DNA of 64,000 nucleotides from Ectobius pallidus (lineage: Eukaryota; Arthropoda; Insecta; Blattodea; Ectobiidae), in the NCBI GenBank assembly GCA_964059195.1, contig CAXKWD010000003.1:15296606-15360605 (forward strand), written 5' to 3'. Shown piece after piece: positions 1 to 10,894 of this stretch. The notes beneath the pieces are model-generated. The model had not been told where the DNA came from and ran no database searches. It saw only the letters and a program-made list of their open reading frames with translations. Numbering within the stretch: position 1 is the stretch's first letter; each line of letters opens with the position of its first letter. The position numbers and the translations under genes are program-made.

Positions 1-344
1 TGTCATATTCATTGGAATTCTTTACCATATGAAAATCAGGGCAGACGAAACCAAACAGTGAGCTGTGTTGTTCTTTCTTGGCGGGCATAACAAACAGGCA
101 AATTCGATGGAACAGAAACTTGAATGTTTAGCGAAGAGGAAATTTGGAACCTGGGAGTTGTGCTCTCTGATAAGAAAAAAGTAAGCTCCAGCATCAGAGA
201 GAATAAGTAAACCACAAAATCCATGTTTGTCTCTAAAGTCCACAGTACGAGACGTGTTTTTAAAGTAAGAACCGATAATTTTTAAAAGAATGACAGAAAA
301 GTATTTTCAAATTACTTTATTACCATTCATTGCCTTCTTACACT
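1..344. other. unassigned sequence
   Basis: No repeat, coding similarity or RNA signal was recognised. Short open frames on both strands overlap one another and have no family signature. Confidence 0.5.
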
Positions 345-460
345 GGCGGCCGGTGCGTAAGGCCGACAACCTTACCACCTTCACGTCCCGAATGTCTAAA
401 AGTATGGGAACCTCACTCAACCTCCTGGCCTGTATAGGGAATATTTTACTTTTTTTTTTA
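345..460 (+). mobile_element. SINE fragment, family A2 (3' body only)
   Basis: The block GGCGGCCGGTGCGTAAGG, then ACCTTACCACCTTCACG and a T-run matches the 3' half of the complete copy at 24475-24790 (opposite strand) and the fragment at 35790-35912. The tRNA-derived head is missing here. The relationship comes from hand alignment of these three copies. Confidence 0.7.
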
Positions 461-655
461 CCTTACACTACTTCTCCACATAGTCACTTGTCGTGACGGG
501 AAATCGGGTTTTTGTATGCCTTCGTCAAAGAATGAAGCCGCCTGTGATGAAAGTCAAGCCTGCACTACTTGATTCACAACTGAGGCACCCACATTTTAAC
601 CCCCTAATCGTTGGTGTCACTGTGAACTCCACACAATCTTCAAATAACAGCAATG

Positions 656-814
656 AGTCCCAGTGCTATGGGAATCAAAATATTCAATAAGCTTCCCCAT
701 GAGGTGAAGAATTTGTCCGAAAACAAATTCTGTAGAACTATACGACATGTACTAGTAACTAATGCACATTATTCCTTGAATGAATTTAATCCAAATAACT
801 TCATACTTCAATAA
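656..814 (+). pseudogene. non-LTR retrotransposon ORF2 C-terminus (relic)
   Basis: A frame reads PSAMGIKIFNKLPHEVKNLS, followed by a basic stretch and HYSLNEF, and stops at 812-814. The pattern (G-x-K-x-[FY]-N-x-LP, then K-x-x-[IL]-[RK], then Y-S-x-x-[ED]-[FY]) is the usual last 50 residues of CR1/jockey-type reverse transcriptase ORFs. Everything upstream is gone, so this is a 5'-truncated copy. The remaining 3' UTR runs to an (ATT)n tail at 1026-1055. Related ends occur at 11526-12172, 12268-12770, 19770-20165 and 26995-28303. The clade is not resolvable from so short a piece. Confidence 0.8.
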
Positions 815-1024
815 TAATATTTATTTTTTTATTTTTAACCCTGTTAATAGTTTTTAATAGATAAACTTGACACACATTTCTTCTTGTTAGAACAAGGGGT
901 CGACTTGAACTTAATCTCTCCAAACAACTATTTGTAACTTCCCTGAAACGAAGCATTTTGTTTGGAAATTTATGACAATGTTCAATAGGAACTCTACTAT
1001 GTAGAACCTCAATGAACAATAAAG

Positions 1025-1025
<1 letters not shown>

Positions 1026-1055
<30 letters not shown>
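1026..1055 (+). repeat. (ATT)n tail of the LINE relic
   Basis: About nine ATT units follow CAATGAACAATAAAG directly. A short tandem tail of this kind is typical where a non-LTR element terminates. Confidence 0.85.
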
Positions 1056-1059
<4 letters not shown>

Positions 1060-1272
1060 ATTCAAACAAAGTTTCCCTCTATACTTCATACGGGCCGAGA
1101 TATAAATGTTTTAAAATTTCAACCCCCTTCCCCGACCACCCCCTTTGGCCAATTTTGCTCATTAACGAACTTGTCCGAACTATTGGGCCTAGAAATAACA
1201 TAATAAAATTTGGTTCAAATATCTTCAAAATTACGGCCGCAAGCGTGTAAAGAAATATAGGCCTATATATCA

Positions 1273-1275
<3 letters not shown>

Positions 1276-1308
<33 letters not shown>

Positions 1309-1428
1309 GGCGGTGGTTTCGTACTTAGTGAGGCATGACACGTAAAGATAATATGAAAGAATTTTTCGAAAGTCATGACATGGTATCGATTGCAAAACGT
1401 AGATTTTTCTTCGAAATCTACCTAAAAC
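1276..1428 (-). repeat. short repeat family M with 5' hairpin
   Basis: On the minus strand it opens with a decayed AGGTAGATTTCGAAGAAAAA-type hairpin, contains GTCATGACTTTCGAAAAA and ends GTACGAAACCACCGCC plus a run of A (the T-run at 1276-1303). Copies on the plus strand lie at 18777-18900 and 19268-19392. It is about 130 bp and has no coding potential. The A-tail suggests retroposition, but no Pol III box was found. Confidence 0.65.
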
Positions 1429-1429
1429 A

Positions 1430-1971
1430 CATGCAGTATGTAATCTGAAAGACAATTATGAGCAGGGCACGACATCGCATTTGGTTGGAAATATGACATC
1501 TTTACGTACCCAAGAGAACACTGGGGTAATGGCGGAAGGCGCAGGGAGGGACCTCACCACACTGTTCACTTAGCTATAATTGGACATTACAGATCCACGG
1601 CTCCAATTTAACACTAGTTGCAATTAGTTCAACATACACTCGCTAGCTGGCGCTGCTTCATTATCGGCACAGGCGATAACTAAATCAAGACCTCTATTCA
1701 ATTTCTTTACTACTGTCGACGAAATTAAGCTTTTCGCTGATTAAGCTTTAAGCTTTATTCTCCTCGAACTTCGCCAAGAATGAGACAAAAAATTCCGTAA
1801 AAGTTCATAAAGTGGACGGTATAAAAAGGTATTCACCGTATATTCACTGCTTAAACTTATTTATTAGCGTATACCTTCTGCGTCTATGAATATGTCTTTT
1901 GTTTTTCTTTTTATTAATTTATGGTGTTTTTTTATTTACTTATTTCATATTTATCCATTTAACCTGAACTT
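1430..1971. other. unassigned low-copy sequence
   Basis: No element, ORF family or RNA gene was recognised. Base composition is more even than in the surrounding repeats. Confidence 0.4.
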
Positions 1972-2300
1972 CCTTACTTAGTCAATGACAATAGACAATT
2001 TCTAAGCAAGCTAAATGAATATTATCTACTTTATGGGACCCGGAGGATCATTGCCACGCTTACCTGAGCCCGCTATTCAACCCTATTCTGCGCTAACTCC
2101 ATCCAACCATCCCTCGCAAATCCTAATTCCCTTAAATCCATCATAATATTGTCCTCCCACCTACGTCTAGGTCTTCCAAGTGGCCTTCTTCCTTCGGGTC
2201 TCCCAGTCTAATATTTTTAGATATGTCTTTCCTCCCCCATACGCGCAACATGTCCAGCTCATTTCATCCTCCACGATTTAATTGCCCTTATTATATAAAT
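1972..2300 (-). pseudogene. non-LTR retrotransposon 3' end (WAGHV type)
   Basis: The minus strand reads, with frameshifts and stops, as the C-terminal tail of an insect endonuclease-reverse transcriptase: a basic RRMK motif, a decayed WAGHV, MGEERH, GRPEG, RPLGRPR and a final tryptophan-rich stretch. The 3' UTR contains the decayed motif CTATTGCCATTGAGTAAG shared with 17368-17460 and 58441-58530. Only the last ~90 codons remain. The same UTR is embedded in the A/T-array elements at 3915-4600 and 13692-14572. Confidence 0.8.
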
Positions 2301-2310
2301 ATAATATATA

Positions 2311-2424
2311 TTCATTGCCGCGCTTACCTGAGCCCGCCATTCAACCCTATTCTGTGCTAACTCCATCTAATCGTTCCATCTAAACCTATTTACCTTAAAT
2401 CTATTGTAACATTCTTCTTCCACC
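2311..2424 (-). pseudogene. second partial copy of the WAGHV-type LINE end
   Basis: It repeats TTCATTGCCGCGCTTACCTG and the following ~90 bp of the neighbouring copy in the same orientation, separated by a TATA-rich joint. It looks like a local direct duplication of part of the LINE end that then diverged. Confidence 0.65.
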
Positions 2425-2451
2425 TATATCTAGATATAACAAGAAGATTTA

Positions 2452-2600
2452 CGCCTGAAGTTTGTCAGCAACTTTCGAATACGTCTGTCGTAGAAGTGTG
2501 CCGCTGGGATTCGAACCACCGTGTGACAACCTCCCTCGCCACTCTGTCATTCTCTGTTATTTATTGAGGTGTAGGAAATGATGGAAATCACTGGAGCAAG
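2452..2600 (-). pseudogene. mariner transposase C-terminal fragment, inverted copy
   Basis: The minus strand aligns with 2700-2850 of the plus strand: SDF then an F-rich stretch, MTE, a W-type motif and YSK. The two pieces are diverged inverted copies separated by ~100 bp. The coding frame is broken. Confidence 0.6.
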
Positions 2601-2883
2601 GTGAAGGCTTTAGAGCGAATGTTTAAACAACTCCAAACCGAATTTCTGCAGGAGACTTGCTAGGAGGTGTTTAAACATCCACCCTACAGCCCGTACTTCG
2701 CATCCAGTGATTTTCATGTTTTCCTATACCTCACGAAATGACAAAGAATGACAGAGAGGCAAAGGTGGTTGTCATACAGTGGTTTAATCCCTGTCTGAAG
2801 ACTTCTACGGCACAGGTATTCAAAAGTTGATCCCACGATCTGACAAATGTCTCAGTTCCGGTGGCGAATATGTTGAAAAATAG
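2600..2883 (+). pseudogene. mariner-family transposase C-terminus (relic)
   Basis: The plus strand gives HPPYSPYFASSDFHVFLYLT at 2676 onward, the mariner HPPYSPDLAPSD[FY]HLF block with its catalytic-region aspartate, and then in another frame EDFYGTGIQKLI and RSDKCLSSGGEYVEK with a stop at 2881-2883. The last block is the typical mariner C-terminus. One or more frameshifts separate the blocks, an upstream stop interrupts the frame, and the N-terminal half is absent, so this is a dead copy. Its inverted partner lies at 2452-2600. Confidence 0.85.
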
Positions 2884-3914
2884 CTGAACACTGGCTGTGT
2901 CTGTTACAATAAATATTTCCTTGAAATTGTGTTTTGTTTCTGTAAATGGTCCCAGGGAAACTTACCACATGGATGCGCCTCGTATTAAAGGGAAACTTTG
3001 AAATAAAGTAAAAATAATAAAAAGAAAAAACTTGTTGAAAAGTTATTTTTATATACTTTAAAAAACTAATAACGAATGGTTTATAAAAACCTAGAAAGGG
3101 CCCTAGTAGTAAGCGAACAAAATGACAAATGATAAAGTCGAAATCATCTTCTGAACTTATTGTATCAGAGTTCGAAAGCACATCCCAAAACCGAATATCA
3201 GTAAAATGGTAATGGATTTACAATTACCGCCTTTTCAGTCCTTCGTCGTCACAGCAATTGAAAGAGAACACAATTTTCACAATTTCATGATTTTTGTATT
3301 TGTCATTCTTTGTGAGTAGTTGGTAGCACTGATGCGCGAAATATTGGTCTCCCTGGGGAGACTCTTGGTTAAGTTTTTTTTTTTATCGTACTGTTTTGGA
3401 GGACGCAAGGGACACTCATGGTCGTCGCCAACATTGACAAAACAATCTGATATGGAAGCGAACCACCAATCATCGCCAGGACACCAAACTTCTCTTTTTA
3501 TTTTTACTTCAACTTGAAAAAAGAAAATAATGTGTTTTATTCTGTAGAAAGAATCAGTAGCTATTGTGCCTGCCACAAGAGATTTGGCGACGCGACCTTT
3601 TGTGTCAAGTGATGTGCTGAGATCTGTAAGAAGACAAGTCGTGTGAGTGTCTGTATGTCTTGACTCTTTGCACTTATCCCTTCCACAATATTCTTTAACT
3701 CACAACAGTGCGATTCAAGTGCCGTAAGCAGTGCATTCGGATCGAGGAAAGAGGCGATATTTGAATGTTTGAAAAAGTGCTCTTTCCTCTTTTTTGCAGT
3801 TATTATTGCGGGTTTGTCATGCCAAGGCTAAAGAAGAAGAGTGCTGTGCAGCGACAATAAATTAAACCAAAAGCACTTCGAAATCTACCTCAGCCTGTGG
3901 GCCTGCCTAAAAGG
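2884..3914. other. unassigned sequence with one open minus frame
   Basis: A 99-codon frame is open on the minus strand at 3277-3576 (it contains VWCPGDDWWFASISDCFVNV), but it opens with GTG, has no ATG until near its end and matches no family I know. It could be an exon of an unseen gene or chance. Nothing else is recognised; 3700-3900 is flanking DNA of the A/T-array element. Confidence 0.35.
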
Positions 3915-4600
3915 ATTTTTGAAGTAAAACTTCTTTAGTGGCGGTAGAGGGTAAATCGGGAAAATCAGTCACACTAAAACCGTCACGAAATCAGTCACAA
4001 TCAGTCACACTAAAACCGTCAAGAAATCAGTCACACTCAAAACCGAACGAAATTACTTACTTGTTTCGGTGCGGACTGCACAGAAAACAATCAACTCAAT
4101 GATTAGGAGTAAATCAAAGGAAATTTTTTAGACCTTACTTCCTCAATGGCAATAGACAATTCCTAAGCAATCTAAAGGTATATTATCTATTTTATGGAAC
4201 CCGGAGGTTCATTACCGCGCAAATCCAAAATTAAAAAATACAAATTTCCAAACTTTAAAAAACAAAATTAAAAATTATAACATCCAAAAAGCCAATATTT
4301 AATAAAATTAATAAAATTAAAAATTTAAAAATAAAAAAATAAAAATTTAAAAAATAAAAAAATAAACAATTCAAAGATCGAAAATTTAAAAAATCCAAAA
4401 TTCAAAATTCAAAGATCCAAAATTAAAAAGTCCAAAATCCAAAATTAAAAAAGTAAAAAAACCCAATTTTTGAAAAGTCCATTAATGCAAAATTGAAAAA
4501 ACCCAATAATAAAAAATTTAAAAAATAAAAAAATAAAATAAAGTTTTACTTCTGTCGCGTGGCGTTCCACTCACACTTTTTTTTAAAGGTAAGCCCGTAC
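3915..4600 (-). mobile_element. non-autonomous A/T-array element, family H (copy 1)
   Basis: Both ends carry GAAGTAAAACTT in inverted orientation. The minus-strand 5' end has a small hairpin, CGTGG-AACG-CCACG, and the 3' end has short tandem AATCAGTCACACTAAAACCG units (3965-4040 on the plus strand). The centre (~4230-4540) is a degenerate array of TTTTGGATTTTT-like units. A LINE 3' UTR piece (4126-4218) is embedded at the same position as in copy 2 (13692-14572) but not in copy 3 (55062-55475). No ORF; class unknown. Confidence 0.7.
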
Positions 4601-5007
4601 TGAAATTCATCAATTTTTAACCAGTCATTCTGAAATTTTAACCACATGCTGATCGGAGTTTACAAGAGACGTTCTTGATCAGGAAGTTGTTCTTGACAGA
4701 AGAATGAAGATGAAGTAAACACCTTCGCCGTGGTCGGATGGGGAGAATGATGAATAGCAGGGAGGGATAGCGTGGACTCTGGCGGTAATGCCGCAAACTA
4801 GCTGGCACCTGCTGGGTTATTGGCTCATAAATCGCGGGCGAGCGCAAGAGGGAAGAGTATAATCTGCATCCAGCATCCACTGATATCAACATACGTACTA
4901 CAGAACAATCTGCATGCCACCAGCACCTACAAGCTTAAGGCGTTAAACACTGATATCACAGTACAACATGAAAAATGGCCTTTAAACAATAACGAGTCTG
5001 TAATTAC
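4601..5007. other. unassigned sequence
   Basis: No feature recognised. Overlapping open frames on both strands share no family motif. Confidence 0.4.
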
Positions 5008-5393
5008 TTTTTTGCACTCCTTAGCTAGTAAGTGGTACTTACGAACGTTGTTTACATGGCTCGTAAGTTGACATTCCCACACAGTCTTGTTGCTAAGGAC
5101 GGTTGCGATGAGGTTAAATTACTTACGGTCCAAGCGCTACGTCATAATTCATTACGATACACTTCATAATACAAGCCTTTATGGGCACGGCCCCCAGGAC
5201 AAATATTCGGTTCCCATAACAACAAACACATGCGAATCACTTTCTGAAATAAACATCTATTTTCAAGAATGTATTTACATAATATTTTCAGGTAATATCA
5301 CAATTAATATAATTAAATTGATATAAATAATCATCGTGCAAAAAATAGCATGCAACACACGGGCCGTAAAGGCATTTGTATCGCAATATACTA
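5008..5393 (-). mobile_element. hairpin element, family G (copy with deleted hairpin)
   Basis: The minus strand begins TATATTGCGATACAAATGCC, continues GTTGCATGCTATTTTTTGCA and ends TTAGCTAGTAAGTG-type sequence next to GTGCAAAAAA. It matches the copies at 6848-7311, 35034-36839, 57964-58440 and 61582-61833. Most of the long GC-rich hairpin of the other copies is missing. No ORF and no clear terminal inverted repeat. Confidence 0.8.
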
Positions 5394-5415
5394 TTTGTTT
5401 ACCACGCACCATTTA

Positions 5416-6062
5416 CCGTATTTTACGGACTATAAGACGCTCCGAACCATAAGACACATCTTGATTTTAGAATGGAAATTTAAAGGAAAATATATTTAAC
5501 GGCAAATTTTAAAGGGAATAATATAGGCTATTTCATTGCATAAAAATTATAGCCTTGTAAAATTGTGTAAATCACTTCTAAGTATAACCTGTGTTGTACG
5601 AAAATCTCTTCTGTACAGATGTCATAGTGTAAATATTAACTACCGAACTGATTTCTCATGAAAGACTGAAAATACTTTTACACCCTCCAACCCTCAATTC
5701 AGCAAACGGTAAGTGTAACGGGACAAGGCTGTTTAGAGGTCATTGCCTTCATTTAAACCACCCGGCGGATGCAACTCCTTTCGCATAAAAGAACTCAACA
5801 TTCCTTTCTTTTCACCTTGTAGCTTACACCTAGCTTCCAGCCACCCTCATGTTACGATTCTGACAAGTGGACTGATGTACAGTCTGTGCCAAAATTTGTA
5901 ACTATCCTGTCGTTTATAACACCTTGTTTATAACTATGGTATTCTAGCAATATTTACCATATTTCTAATTTTTTTTGTGTTCTTCGGACTATTAGACGCG
6001 CCCAACTTTCAAGGATCTGTTTACAAGGTAAAAAAGTGCGTCTTTTGGTCCGTAAAATAGAG
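5416..6062. mobile_element. TA-flanked MITE, Tc1/mariner-like termini
   Basis: The left end CCGTATTTTACGGAC and the right end, read inverted, CTCTATTTTACGGAC form imperfect terminal inverted repeats that continue into AAGACGC. A TA dinucleotide flanks each side (5414-5415 and 6063-6064), as expected for a TA target duplication. The 647-bp interior is non-coding. The ACGGACTATAAGACGC motif recalls DNA-transposon ends in other animals; the family assignment is inference. Confidence 0.75.
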
Positions 6063-6281
6063 TAGGCCCTATCCAAAAAATCCACATTTTTGCTTTTTAC
6101 GTAAATAATGAGAAGTGTGTCTCCGACAAAAACGGTACGTGATGAACTATTTTGGTTTTGATATATGAACCTTTTGTTTATACAGAATCACATAGCTTCA
6201 TTTAAAGGACAGAAAAAAGTTCAAATTTGTTGACTACTGTACAACATGAAAAATGTCCTTTAGATGAAAAGATGTGTTACA

Positions 6282-7365
6282 CTTTATAGGATATTCATGA
6301 AACTTGGTATAAACATTTATAACGTCCATAGCAAGAAGCCTACTCATTTTGGACCAAATCGGTTGACCGGCACCGGGGTAATGCCCAATTTAGTATCTAT
6401 TTTAATAGTCATGTATTAGAAAGGCGCGATAACTCAAATAACTTACGCTTTATCGGGTTTTCGTGAAACTTGGTACACACATTTACAATGTCCATGGGAA
6501 GAAGCGTATTGATATTGGACCAAATCAGTTGACCGGTACCGGAGTAATACCCAACTTAGAGCCTATTTTTTGGCAATGTATTAGAAAGAATTTATCAAAT
6601 GCAAATCAGTTATTATGACAATATATTGTTCTAGAATCTCCATATACTGCTTTGGAAGTTGTAATACAGGTAGCTTTGACAAATAACATTACCCACATAT
6701 TCCTTCACATATGCTTATCAAATCACACCTTTGTTCTTCCGCAAGCCCTGCTTAATTAATTAATCTGGAGCTTAACTTTAAAATCAATTTAAAAAATAAA
6801 ACTAATATTTTTGAATGTCATAATTGCAATTATAACTGATTAAACATTAGTATATTGCGACACAAGGGCGGAAAGGCACGTTCACGGGTCGAGGAAACAG
6901 ATTGAAAACCCGAGGCGCAGCCGAGGGTTTTTAAGTTTTCGAGACCCGTGTGTTGCATGCTATTTTTTGCACGACGGTTACTTATATCAATTTAATTATA
7001 TTAATTGTGATATTACCTGAAAATATTATGTATATACAGTCTTGAAGAATGGTGCTTATTTCAGAAAGGGATTCGCATTTGTTATTGTTTATGGCAACCG
7101 AATATTTATAAAGTGGGGAGGCCTTGGTCATTTCTGCTCGCAAATAAGCATTTGCGGGCGGTAAAGTAACTTTCCGCCCGTCGCCCCTAGCAACAAGTCA
7201 CTTTCCGCCCGTCGCCCCTAGCAACAAGATTGCGTGTGGTAATGTCAAGTTACGATCCATGTAAACAACTTTCGTAAGTAACACTTACTAGCTAAGGAGT
7301 GCAAAAAAAAAAGCATTTTGGCACTTTGTTATATCAGTTTAGTCTATCTGATTTTATTGAATATT
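6282..7365 (+). mobile_element. minisatellite-bearing element, family N, split by a G element
   Basis: It carries two ~140-bp tandem units (from 6282 and ~6420) with CATGAAACTTGGTA, TTGGACCAAATCGGTTGACC and GGAGTAATGCCCAA-type blocks, then the family 3' part (CCTTTGTTCTTCC, CCCTGCTTAAT, ATAACTGATTAAACA). A G element (6848-7311) interrupts it just before AAAGCATTTTGGCAC; the intact junction appears at 19560-19580. The usual 5' AGTGCCAGAATGGCACTT hairpin is missing here. Confidence 0.75.
6848..7311 (+). mobile_element. hairpin element, family G (inserted in N)
   Basis: It starts TTAGTATATTGCGACACAAG, holds the hairpin with AAAACCC and GGGTTTT arms, then GTTGCATGCTATTTTTTGCA, and ends GCTAAGGAGTGCAAAAAA. 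The flanking N sequence is continuous with an uninterrupted N copy at 19560, which proves the insertion. A short duplication of CGCCCGTCGCCCCTAGCAAC lies inside (7177-7227). Confidence 0.8.
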
Positions 7366-7595
7366 GTAAATGATTAATAGGTACACGATAATAGTAGTAG
7401 GAATAATACTGTTTGTTGTTGTTAAAGTGAAGGAAATTGACAATTATTCATTTATACGAAAGGGGACTGATCGACAGTGACATCTGGTGATATCTTCAAT
7501 AACCGCTATAACGTGCTAGCACCATTTTCTTAACCCTTAACTGGCTCAGCCCGGTCAAATGGAACTTTACGTAGAAGTAGAGAGTTCTGTTAAAC

Positions 7596-8265
7596 CAGCG
7601 GTTCCCAACCGCGACTCGATCCTAAAACTATCAGAAACCATCGAATAAACCATCAGAAAAGATTAAAAAATCGAAAAAAATCAAATTGTATTTTGATTGT
7701 TTTCTTGATTTTTGGGATCCTAAAAATACAAATACAGAAATCAACTCAATGTTGAAAGTGACTTAAGATTAAAAACATCTGCGTTCAATCCTGACATTGG
7801 CGTGTTAGTTCAATCGAAACAGTCCAAAAAATCCCATTAATTCTTACTTAAAAACAGCAATTTTGCCTGAAAAATTAAAATTGTCTTTGTGTACTTTTAT
7901 AATATTGTAGTTTTTATCTTCACGTAGGAACACTTGTTGGTGAGTATGAAACCCCTTATTGCATATATATTGCAAACATATATCTATTGTTAAATAAATA
8001 ACTGTTTTGCTACAAAGTGCTTATATTTTGTCAACCATTTTCAAATTAGAACACAAATTGTAAATCGATAATCAATCTATATCTTCAAAAAAGCACATAT
8101 AAGCTTATATATACAGTATTTGCAATATTTGATGGTAAATTATATATACATAAGGAAGGGATACGATACAAATAAGGTTTTTTACTCCACCATGGACCGA
8201 TGGACCGCGGAGGTATTCCGATAAGGAAAGGTGGGTCGCTAGCTGAAAAAGGTTGGGAACCACTG
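7596..8265. mobile_element. hAT-type non-autonomous element with perfect 8-bp TSD
   Basis: The termini CAGCGGTTCCCAACC and GGTTGGGAACCACTG are inverted repeats of the common hAT CAGTGGTTCCCAACC form. The flanking octamer TGTTAAAC occurs at 7588-7595 and again at 8266-8273 without mismatch. The 670-bp interior has no transposase. A related copy in the opposite orientation is at 59220-59731, sharing CTATCAGAAACCATC and the region around TTTTGATTGTTTTCTTG. Confidence 0.93.
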
Positions 8266-8273
8266 TGTTAAAC

Positions 8274-8591
8274 AATGTTTGCGATACAAAATAACAGGAC
8301 CTATCCTGTCTAGCCCATATATATAGGAAACAAGAACTATTTTGCATGTCTGAAACATAGGAGTACGCTGTAATTACCTGAGGTGTACTACAGCTATCAT
8401 ATATCAATAACCAATTACAGTAATATGATTTGTACTATTCCCAAGTCTGACATATATTATGTTACACTGTATTGGAACATGAAAGGGGATGCAAGATTAG
8501 AAACAATGATACTACGTACATTGAATGTGGGAGAAATATTGTATTTTTAGTAATTGTATTGTATTACTAGGATGTGAAGCATTGGCGATAA
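8274..8591. other. unassigned sequence
   Basis: No feature recognised apart from the TSD bases at each end that belong to the neighbouring hAT elements. Confidence 0.4.
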
Positions 8592-8599
8592 GATATGAG

Positions 8600-9251
8600 T
8601 AGACCTGGGATTTTAAGGCAAATGCCTAATTGGTTCCTTATGAACTAACATGACATTTTTAAATATTTGGACGTTTCATGATAAATCACTTAACTTACAT
8701 TTAATGAGTTTTATAGTGCCCTGAAATGCCTATTTGTACCTTTAGAGCACAATTTACTCTTTTAGTGCCTAAAATGCCTATTTTGTACATTTAAAATATA
8801 ATTCACCTTCTGTAATTTTTACAATCTCATAATGGACATCCCTCAATGAATAGAACAGCAGAGGTGAGTTTTTCACAGAAACTTGATTATTCCAAACAAT
8901 TGTTGCTAAAGGAATGCTGACTGACGGGGGAGGGGGAGGATTAAGGGGGAAGGACTGCTGTGTCAAGTCACCAGTGAAAGAACATCTCTTTAAGTGAATA
9001 TAGTTAGTGATGCCTAATTTTGCAGTTAATTCTGTTAAGAATAGGTATACCACGATTCTTGCAGTAAAAAAAGACCATGTTACAGTTTAAGTGTATATTG
9101 TAATATTTTAAAGTCTATTTTCTATCTATTTACACATTTTTAAAGCATATTTTAAGTGCCTATTTTCTCTTTTAAAAGCCTTTTTACTTGTTTTATAAGC
9201 CTATTTTAGGTGCCTAAAACTAATTTTTTAGAGCCTAAAATCCCAGGTCTA
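8600..9251. mobile_element. hAT-like element with TAGACCTGGGATTTTA termini
   Basis: The inverted termini TAGACCTGGGATTTTA are flanked by a perfect 8-bp duplication, GATATGAG, at 8592-8599 and 9252-9259. An 8-bp TSD indicates hAT-type transposition, although the ends begin TAG instead of CAG. The interior repeats AAATGCCTATTT-like and GTGCCTAAAA-like motifs and encodes nothing. No second copy is in the window. Confidence 0.88.
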
Positions 9252-9259
9252 GATATGAG

Positions 9260-10144
9260 ATCTCTCTCAAAACAATGTGACTTTGTGAATTTATGTGGAG
9301 TTATGATTATTGAGACTATATAGCGAATACTTACAGAATTAATCATGTAATGGATGGTTAAAACTACGCAAAATAATCTCACCTCCTTTAAAAACGAAGG
9401 AACAAAGATACAAAAAAGAAATAATTAAAGAAAAATACAGAGAGAGGAAGTAAGGGGGATGGATGGATTGTTAGATAATGGTGGAATAAATTGTTTTTGT
9501 CTCCCTTGAAACTTTGGTTTTCTGACTTACTAGCTTTTTCCCTATCACTCAAGAATTGAAGAGTCTATTTCCATAAGGGCGTAAGGCACAAATCTTTAAT
9601 TTTGAGTTTTTAACATTTATGCCTTCTCTTCATATCTCTTACATAGTCAGTGAACTATTTGTACTTGTGCCTTAAACCTTTGCTCAGTTATAAGAAAAGA
9701 CCTGTGAGACTGCACATTCATTCTACTTCATAACAGTTCCATACATGCGTAAGGCACACTTCCTATCTGTTATTGAGGTGTGTTTATCAACTGTTCTTAT
9801 TTTCCGCAGTGCTACCATCCAAGCAAATGTTTATTAAAACTGAACACGCATTTCTGAAGTGTAACTTCATTCAAAATAGACTGTTTTGCTTATCATCTAT
9901 TGTATTAATGACTACCTAGGGTATACTGGTATTCATTGGCAAACATGCAATTATCACAGTATAATACAGGTTTTTAGTAAAATAAAATACAAATAAATAA
10001 TATGATACAAAGTAAAAAGATTTTGCTATTGCAAAATTCTTCAGTTTGTGTTTAATGTGTTTAGGTACCTTAGTTGTAAAAAATCCCAACACAGTCTACC
10101 TTGTAAATTTGCAGTACACTAATTTAGCCTGTCCTTCAAAAATA
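9260..10144. other. unassigned low-copy sequence
   Basis: About 885 bp of A+T-rich DNA without a recognised element or gene. Confidence 0.4.
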
Positions 10145-10894
10145 TCTACTATTATACAATTCAACGGTCCTAAATAGCGTGCTTGCTCGCTCGCCCGCTT
10201 CGTGAGACATCGGGTATACTCGGCGATGTTCGTCTCTCGCAGTGTAAACTTTCATGACGACTACAAAATTAGGAAAACCGTTTTTTTATTATATAAGGCC
10301 TAAGTGAAATGAACACAATGAACAAATATTATAATTTTATTTTTACTTACAATTTTCATAAACCATGAACCACAAAAATGTTTAATAATCTACCAGTGTA
10401 AATTTCTTAAAAATCCTGGAGTCAATGAAGAATGGCTGGCGAAGCCGGGGGCACCAGTAATAAAATATTCATGGTTTAACTCTTGAAATATCGCTGATAA
10501 TAAAAATCCAAACAAACCATTCCTTCCCTTGAAACAGTAGTCTATATAAGAATAGTAGTCTATATAATTTCTGAAAATTACATTGAATTGATCAAATAAA
10601 ATTCACATCATATTCATGTCAATAAACAGTTGAGAAACAATACGTATTATGTGTTCACAGGTTCCTTTGGAACTGCATAATCGATTCTGATATAGTTTTC
10701 CCAGGGGGCGCTTTCTAATCGTAGAATGTACTCTGAAGCCGAAATTTTAGCTGTTTCATTAACATTATTAATGGCTTAGTTTATGAATGATTCGCGTGCA
10801 AGTGTTAACAAATATAATGCTTTAATAATTATTATACTCTTAATTTTTAATTTTCAAATGAATTATCGTGGGCGAAGCCACGGGCACCTCCTAG
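10145..10894 (+). mobile_element. non-autonomous Helitron, family R (intact copy)
   Basis: It starts TCTACTATTATACAATTC after an A and ends CACCTCCTAG before a T. Just upstream of the 3' end is the hairpin CGTGG-GCGAAG-CCACG. A 5' TC, a 3' hairpin followed by CTRR, and insertion between A and T with no TSD are Helitron hallmarks. There is no Rep/helicase ORF in its 750 bp. It is the empty-site reference for the interrupted copy at 29855-33501. Confidence 0.92.

Noticed and set aside
3277..3576. 99-codon minus frame as a gene
   Set aside because: GTG-initiated with no ATG until near its end and no recognised family; kept only as a note in the unassigned stretch.
7588..8273. Helitron or Tc1-type origin for this element
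   Set aside because: A perfect 8-bp TSD and CAG..CTG ends indicate hAT.
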